DNA from: Spinellus fusiger | Taxonomy: Eukaryota > Mucoromycota > Mucoromycetes > Mucorales > Phycomycetaceae | Assembly: GCA_025094145.1 (NCBI GenBank) | Contig: JALLLS010000186.1 | Coordinates: forward strand, 1 to 12,877 | Length of the DNA: 12,877 nt | Direction: 5' to 3' | Part shown: in pieces, positions 8,195 through 12,877 of the stretch | Layout: each line of letters starts with the position of its first letter | Numbering within the stretch: position 1 is the first letter of the stretch | The notes under the pieces: model-generated | Database searches by the model: none | Seen by the model: only the letters and a program-made list of their open reading frames with translations | What the model was told of the DNA's origin: nothing | Program-made: the position numbers and the translations under genes

Positions 8195-8200
8195 AATAAA
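8195..8200 (+). promoter_or_regulatory. Polyadenylation signal AATAAA of the DUF300 gene
   Basis: A canonical AATAAA lies 41 nt after the stop codon and is followed by an A13 run at 8204-8216. Confidence 0.7.
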
Positions 8201-8212
8201 GTTAAAAAAAAA

Positions 8213-8250
8213 AAAAGACCCCCCTCTTACCCATTCCACCAGGGTCTTTT
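8213..8250 (+). repeat. Intergenic 9-bp inverted repeat (hairpin)
   Basis: AAAAGACCC (8213-8221) pairs perfectly with GGGTCTTTT (8242-8250) across a 20-nt loop. It sits just past the AATAAA signal and ends in T4, so it could aid 3'-end formation or insulate the short spacer before Lon. The function is not shown. Confidence 0.6.
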
Positions 8251-8323
8251 GTTAGTAGCAAATAGGCCAATCAAAAGTCAATCTCCTCTCTTATTCAACT
8301 AGGGCATGAGTAAGCTCGGTGCC

Positions 8324-8343
8324 TTTTTTTTTTTTTTTTTTTT
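8324..8343 (+). promoter_or_regulatory. T20 tract in the Lon promoter
   Basis: Twenty consecutive T residues end 44 bp before the Lon ATG. Poly(dA:dT) tracts are common nucleosome-excluding promoter elements in fungi. Only 233 nt separate the upstream stop from the Lon start, so promoter and 5' leader must lie here. Confidence 0.55.
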
Positions 8344-8387
8344 AATTTTAATTTTATTTACGTTTCTCTCTCCATTCTCGTGTGCTC

Positions 8388-11300
8388 ATGAGTCACTCAT
8401 TTCTTGTCCATGTATCAAAGACACTTTCTCGATCGAGTGTTCACCAGAGCTTACTCTCCCAACTCACCGCACCTGCCAACACACTAGGAACACGCTCCCT
8501 CTCCACCTCCTCACTTGCCTTGTGGGGAGGAGAGACCATTGCACAGTCATTACGCGCCAGTGGTGCTCGATCTGTGTTATTCACTCTACAGCCCCTCCAT
8601 AGTGCTACTGCAGTGAGAAGAGTCCACCACCTCAGCCGTGCCTCCACCTCCATGCACCTGAAAGAGAACACCTCTGACGACGGCAGCCTTCCTTCCAATA
8701 GTGGTAATGGCAACAATACGAATGGTGCAGAAGGAGGAAGTAGCAGCAGTGGTGGACAGGGCGATCACAACGATGGCTGGGACGACGGCAAACCCCATCG
8801 ACCCGCCCCAGAAGTAGACAATCAACTGCAAAAGCCAACGGTCCCTGATGTGTATCCACAAGTCCTTGCTCTGCCCATCACTCGGCGTCCTTTGTTTCCT
8901 GGATTTTACAAGGCAGTGCTGATTAAAGATCCCCAAGTCACATCTGCTATTAAGGAGCTGTTAAAGAGAGGCCAGCCCTACATTGGTGCGTTTATGTTGA
9001 AGGATGAAACATTGGATGTGGATACAATAACCTCTGTGGATCAGGTTTATCCTGTAGGCGTGTTTGCTCAGATAACAAGCGTGTTTCCAGCATCCTCAGG
9101 GAAAGATGGAAAAGAAGAAGCTGGACTTACTGCTGTTCTCTATCCCCACCGACGTATTAAGATGACTGAATTATTAGTACCAAGACAGCAAGGTAGTGTT
9201 GCTGCGGTAGAGGCCATGGAGACAGTAAAAAATTCAATAGCAACAACAGCAACAACAACAACAGAGGACACAGCCAAGAAAGTAGAAGACACAGTCAAGA
9301 GAGTAGAGGATGAATCTTACCAGGGCAAACACGAGAAACTGCTCCATGGAACAATGGAAGAGACAAGAGACAGGAACACACATACAGAGATGACAGTAGG
9401 AACACAAGAGGAGTTATTAGAGGGAACTCGGGAAGAAGTATTGGAAAAGGCACAGGAACAGACAGAATCCAACTCTTCACAGGAACTGCAGTATGCATCT
9501 TCCTTCTTAGCACAAGACTATAATGTGTCTTTGGCTACTGTTGAGAATTTAATAGACGCGCCCTTCTCCAACAAGAGTCCTATGGTGAGAGCACTTACCT
9601 CTGAGATTGTCTCTGTGTTCAAGGAAATTGCTTCTTTGAATTCACTCTTCAGAGATCAAATCGCAAGCTTCTCCATGTCTCAATCAGCTGGCAATGTGTT
9701 TGAAGAACCTGCCAAGTTGGCTGATTTTGCTGCTTCTGTTTCTGCAGGAGAACAAGTAGAAATCCAAGAAGTGTTGGAAACACTTTCTATTGAAGATCGT
9801 CTTCAAAAGTCCCTTGTTGTTTTGAAAAAGGAGCTTATGAATGCTCAACTTCAAAACAAGATTTCCAAAGAAGTAGAAACCAAGATTGCCAAACGTCAGC
9901 GTGAATATTATCTTATGGAGCAAATGAAGGGGATTAAAAAGGAATTGGGCTTGGAGAGTGATGGAAAAGATAAACTAGTGGAAGGGTTTAAAGAAAAGGC
10001 ACTGAAGCTTGCCATGCCTAGTAGTGTCAAGAAAGTGTTTGATGAAGAAATCAACAAACTAACTCACCTTGAACCCGCCGCCTCTGAATTCAGTGTTACC
10101 CGTAACTATCTCGACTGGCTTACTCAGGTGCCGTGGGGAAAGCGCTCTTATGAGAACTACAGCATTGGTCATGCAAGAAAGGTCTTGGACGAAGATCATT
10201 ACGGACTCCAGGATGTCAAGGATCGAATTCTTGAGTTTGTTGCTGTAGGCAAATTGGCAGGCACAGTAGAAGGCAAAATTCTCTGCTTGTCAGGCCCACC
10301 TGGTGTTGGTAAAACTTCTATTGGAAAGAGCATTGCTCGTGCTTTGGACCGTGAATTCTACCGTTTCTCTGTGGGTGGGTTGACAGATGTGGCAGAAATC
10401 AAGGGCCATCGACGCACCTATGTAGGAGCAATGCCAGGAAAGGTCATCCAGGCACTCAAGAAAGTCCAGACAGAGAACCCACTAGTGCTCATTGATGAAA
10501 TTGATAAGATTGGACGTGGCCACCAAGGAGATCCTTCTTCAGCTCTTCTTGAACTATTGGATCCTGAACAGAATAGTAGTTTCTTGGATCATTACATGGA
10601 TGTTCCTGTTGATCTTTCCAAGATCCTATTTATATGCACTGCCAATGTACTTGATACTATCCCAGGTCCCCTCTTGGATCGTATGGAAGTAATTGAGCTT
10701 TCAGGGTACATTGCAGAAGAAAAATCCGCCATTGCGTCAAAATATCTTGCCCCTGCAGCAAAAATAGCAGCTGGTTTGGAAAATGTCAATGTCAACCTTA
10801 CAGAAGAGGCTGTGAATGTATTGATCAAAAACTACTGCCGTGAAAGTGGTGTTAGAAATCTCAAGAAGCATATCGACAAGGTGTTTAGAAAAGCAGCTTA
10901 CAAAGTGGTTGAGAAATTAGGAGAAACTGTAGATGAAAAAACTGTTTCTTCCAAGACACTTGAGGAAGGCACTGGTGCTACAGACGTAGAAAACAAGGAG
11001 ACTGTCCTTGAAGGGGAAGTTGAAAAGACAGAGCAACACATAGTGCAGGTAGAGAGAAAGCCCATGCATGTGCCAAAGGATGTCGTTCTAGATGTAACCG
11101 TGGACAATCTGAAAGACTATGTTGGCCCAGCCATCTTTGATACAGATAGATTATACGAAAGAACAATTCCTGGTGTTGTGATGGGTCTAGCATGGACAAA
11201 CATGGGTAAGTATTGCCATGAAACAGTACAAAGATAATGATATATCTTAGGTGGAAGCTCACTCTATATTGAGTCTGTGCTGGAAAGCTCTCTCACTCCA

Positions 11301-11894
11301 CAATCAAGCGCACATCTGTCTTCTACAGGTCAATGGGTGATGTTATGAAGGAATCAACTACCATTGCATATACATTTGCCAAGTCTTTAATGGCCACCCA
11401 ATATCCTAAAAATAAGTTTTTTGAAAAAGCACGTCTACACTTGCATTGTCCTGCAGGCGCAGTCCCCAAGGATGGTAAACATTATTATTACTCTTATTAT
11501 TATTATTACTATGCACCCTGTATTAATACATCTGTATAGGTCCCTCTGCTGGTATCACCATGGCCACTTCTTTTCTTTCTTTAGCTCTTCAGAAGCCGTG
11601 AGCCCCACTATTGCCATGACAGGAGAGCTTACTGTGACTGGAAAAGTACTAAAGATTGGTGGTCTGAAGGAGAAGACAATTGCAGCCAAACGGTCCAATG
11701 TCACTACTATTCTATTTCCTAAGAACAACACAGCAGACTGGGAAGAACTACCTGAGCACATTAAGCAGGGCATGACTGGGATCCCTGTGGATTATTACTC
11801 GGATGTTTTCAAGGCCTGTTTTGGTGATTTAGAAAGTGATGTAGAGGATCTCTGGAAAACCAAGCTATCGGAAGATAACAACAAATCCAATTAA
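8388..11894 (+). CDS. PIM1: Mitochondrial ATP-dependent Lon protease, with two one-base frame breaks
   Basis: Lon degrades damaged or unassembled proteins in the mitochondrial matrix. Exons 8388-11205, 11251-11474 and 11540-11894 total 3397 nt, two short of about 1132 codons, the size of yeast Pim1. The ATG at 8388 opens a Ser/Arg-rich, acid-poor presequence. The substrate-binding domain starts near residue 155 ([15 protein letters not shown]) and contains an acidic insert (about 280-370). Walker A GPPGVGKT is at 636-643 and Walker B LVLIDEID at 699-706. A second acidic insert precedes the protease domain, whose Ser (PSAG) is about 1017 and Lys (KEKTIAAKR) about 1060. The 43-residue spacing is standard. 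Losses of one base near 11333 (TGQ/MGDVM) and 11597 (QKP/VSPT) break the frame in conserved blocks. Everything before them is open, so sequencing error or recent inactivation are both possible. Confidence 0.93.
11206..11250 (+). other. Intron 1 of Lon
   Basis: This 45-nt intron has a GTAAGT donor and an ATCTTAG acceptor. It splits the Gly codon after TNM and joins to GSSLYIES, matching the conserved Lon sequence. Confidence 0.9.
11475..11539 (+). other. Intron 2 of Lon
   Basis: This 65-nt intron has a GTAAAC donor, an ATT-repeat interior and a TGTATAG acceptor. It splits the Gly codon in PKDGPSAG, directly before the catalytic Ser motif. Confidence 0.9.
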
Positions 11895-12842
11895 ATGCTT
11901 AAGCTGTAAGGTGTCTCCTATAATGTACAACGCTTCTAGTGTATTATCAACAATAGACATTTAACTCCCTTTTATTTTAAAGTAAATGAAAAGAAAAATT
12001 AATGGCTATTCTCTTTGTATTTGTATGTCTAAACTATCTGTATAAAGTTGATGTTGTATTTTCTATTTCTATTTAACATCAGCAAATAATACATAAGCTA
12101 TCTTTTGTAAATACACCATAAAATAACTAGGTGAACGCTATGACAGTTCATTTCTATCACTACTTAACCACTGACAAATAAGTTATATGCATTTGAGTTT
12201 ATTTTACTATTAGCATTATCTTTTGGGAATTACAATCTTGACTTAATCTTTCATTATGATATAAGTGAGCCATTGAGCGCATACAACACACACAAATATT
12301 ATTTTGGTTTCTATGTATGTGATCGATGGACCCACCATTTTACAGATAGTGTTTTCAAGCATATCTAGACAAAATCAAGGATATTTGAGTCTGGGGCTCG
12401 TATTAACCATTAGAGTATGATTTCAGTACCAGTGTGTGCCTCCTAAAGATTCGTCTTATTACTAGAGTAGCTGCTGGAGCTATTCTCCTGTAGCTAGTAA
12501 ACTCTGGGTTAAGGATTTAAAAATAAGCGTCTTTCAAAGTCCAGCTAAAAATACTCTAAAGCATCAGTGTACCTTTATTGGTTTACTCTCTACACATATC
12601 ATCAACACTGTCTTTACTAATATATATATATATAAAACTGTTCTATACTATGTTGATTGTCTCATTAAACTTCTTGGTATAATTAAAATAAAATTAAAAG
12701 AACGTCTCTGTAAAAAGAAGTATATTCTATTTTATTAGTACACACATTTACTGTTTTTGCTTCTTACTCCTTATCATTTATTTCTTTATGATCTCATTCG
12801 AGTCTTTCTTTGCATGTAATTCTTATTCAGAAGAGATCTTAC
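11895..12842. other. 3' flank and AT-rich spacer
   Basis: I see no recognisable gene. A TA microsatellite lies at about 12619-12634. No canonical AATAAA occurs close behind the Lon stop; one is at about 12687. The stretch probably includes the Lon 3' UTR and the terminal region of a neighbouring minus-strand gene. Confidence 0.5.
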
Positions 12843-12877
12843 CTTGGGTCTACTGTTTTCTGATCAATGGCTTGTGA
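12843..12877 (-). other. Possible partial exon of a minus-strand gene at the window edge
   Basis: Read on the minus strand, 35 nt end at a strong GTAAGATC donor (first intron base 12842). Only one of three frames is open, encoding SQAIDQKTVDP. A CTTTTTACAG acceptor near 12700 could end the intron. The stretch is too short to identify. Confidence 0.2.

Noticed and set aside
8306..8602. 98-codon plus-strand frame beginning MSKLGA then poly-Phe
   Set aside because: It is driven by the T20 promoter tract and lies out of frame with the Lon presequence. The ATG at 8388 gives the mitochondrial targeting sequence and the whole protein.
8586..8936. 116-codon minus-strand frame over the Lon N-terminus
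   Set aside because: It is antisense to the Lon presequence and Gly/Ser/Asn linker. Cys/Ser/His-rich low-complexity translation is expected there.
11273..11328. Extra 56-nt intron in Lon that would repair the frame
   Set aside because: The GTCTGT donor is weak, and the removed sequence encodes residues matching the conserved Lon segment through TGQ, so it is more likely exon.

Overview
The window looks like nuclear DNA of a filamentous fungus, most likely an early-diverging one of the Mucoromycota/Mucorales type. The evidence is short spliceosomal introns (45-80 nt, GTAAG donors, YAG acceptors), compact tandem genes, AT-rich spacers, and decayed cut-and-paste transposons of kinds I associate with Mucorales. 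The organism call is inference, because no rRNA or other marker gene is present.

Layout. The left third (about 1-4600) is a repeat-rich graveyard. It holds a Tc1/mariner element with clear terminal inverted repeats and TA duplications but a wrecked transposase (228-1549). A 252-bp solo LTR with a perfect 5-bp target duplication sits 22 bp beyond it (1572-1823). Next come a spliced, minus-strand gene with a serine-recombinase-like domain (1927-2743), a possible TnpB/Fanzor-like zinc-ribbon tail relic (about 2890-3055), three copies of a 12-bp repeat, and a second DDE transposon with its catalytic core deleted (3478-4594). From about 4600 to 6220 is an AT-rich spacer in which I recognise no gene.

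The right part carries two convincing host genes in tandem on the plus strand. The first (6377-8154, two introns) encodes a seven-helix membrane protein of the TMEM184/Ost-alpha (DUF300) family with a low-complexity Thr/Ser/Pro tail. After 233 nt comes a mitochondrial ATP-dependent Lon protease (PIM1/LONP1 type; 8388-11894, two introns). It has a presequence, substrate-binding domain, AAA+ module and Ser-Lys protease domain.

The most checkable surprise is in Lon. Its first 2.8 kb is open and well conserved, but the protease-domain exons contain two separate one-base losses in conserved blocks. The gene is therefore either a young pseudogene or carries assembly errors. From 11895 to the end is 3' flank, with a possible exon of another minus-strand gene at the extreme right edge.

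The two host genes act in different compartments (membrane and mitochondrial matrix), and nothing in the sequence suggests a shared pathway. The possible novel system is the recombinase-like gene next to a TnpB-like tail. That pairing recalls IS607-type elements, but the evidence is motif-level only.
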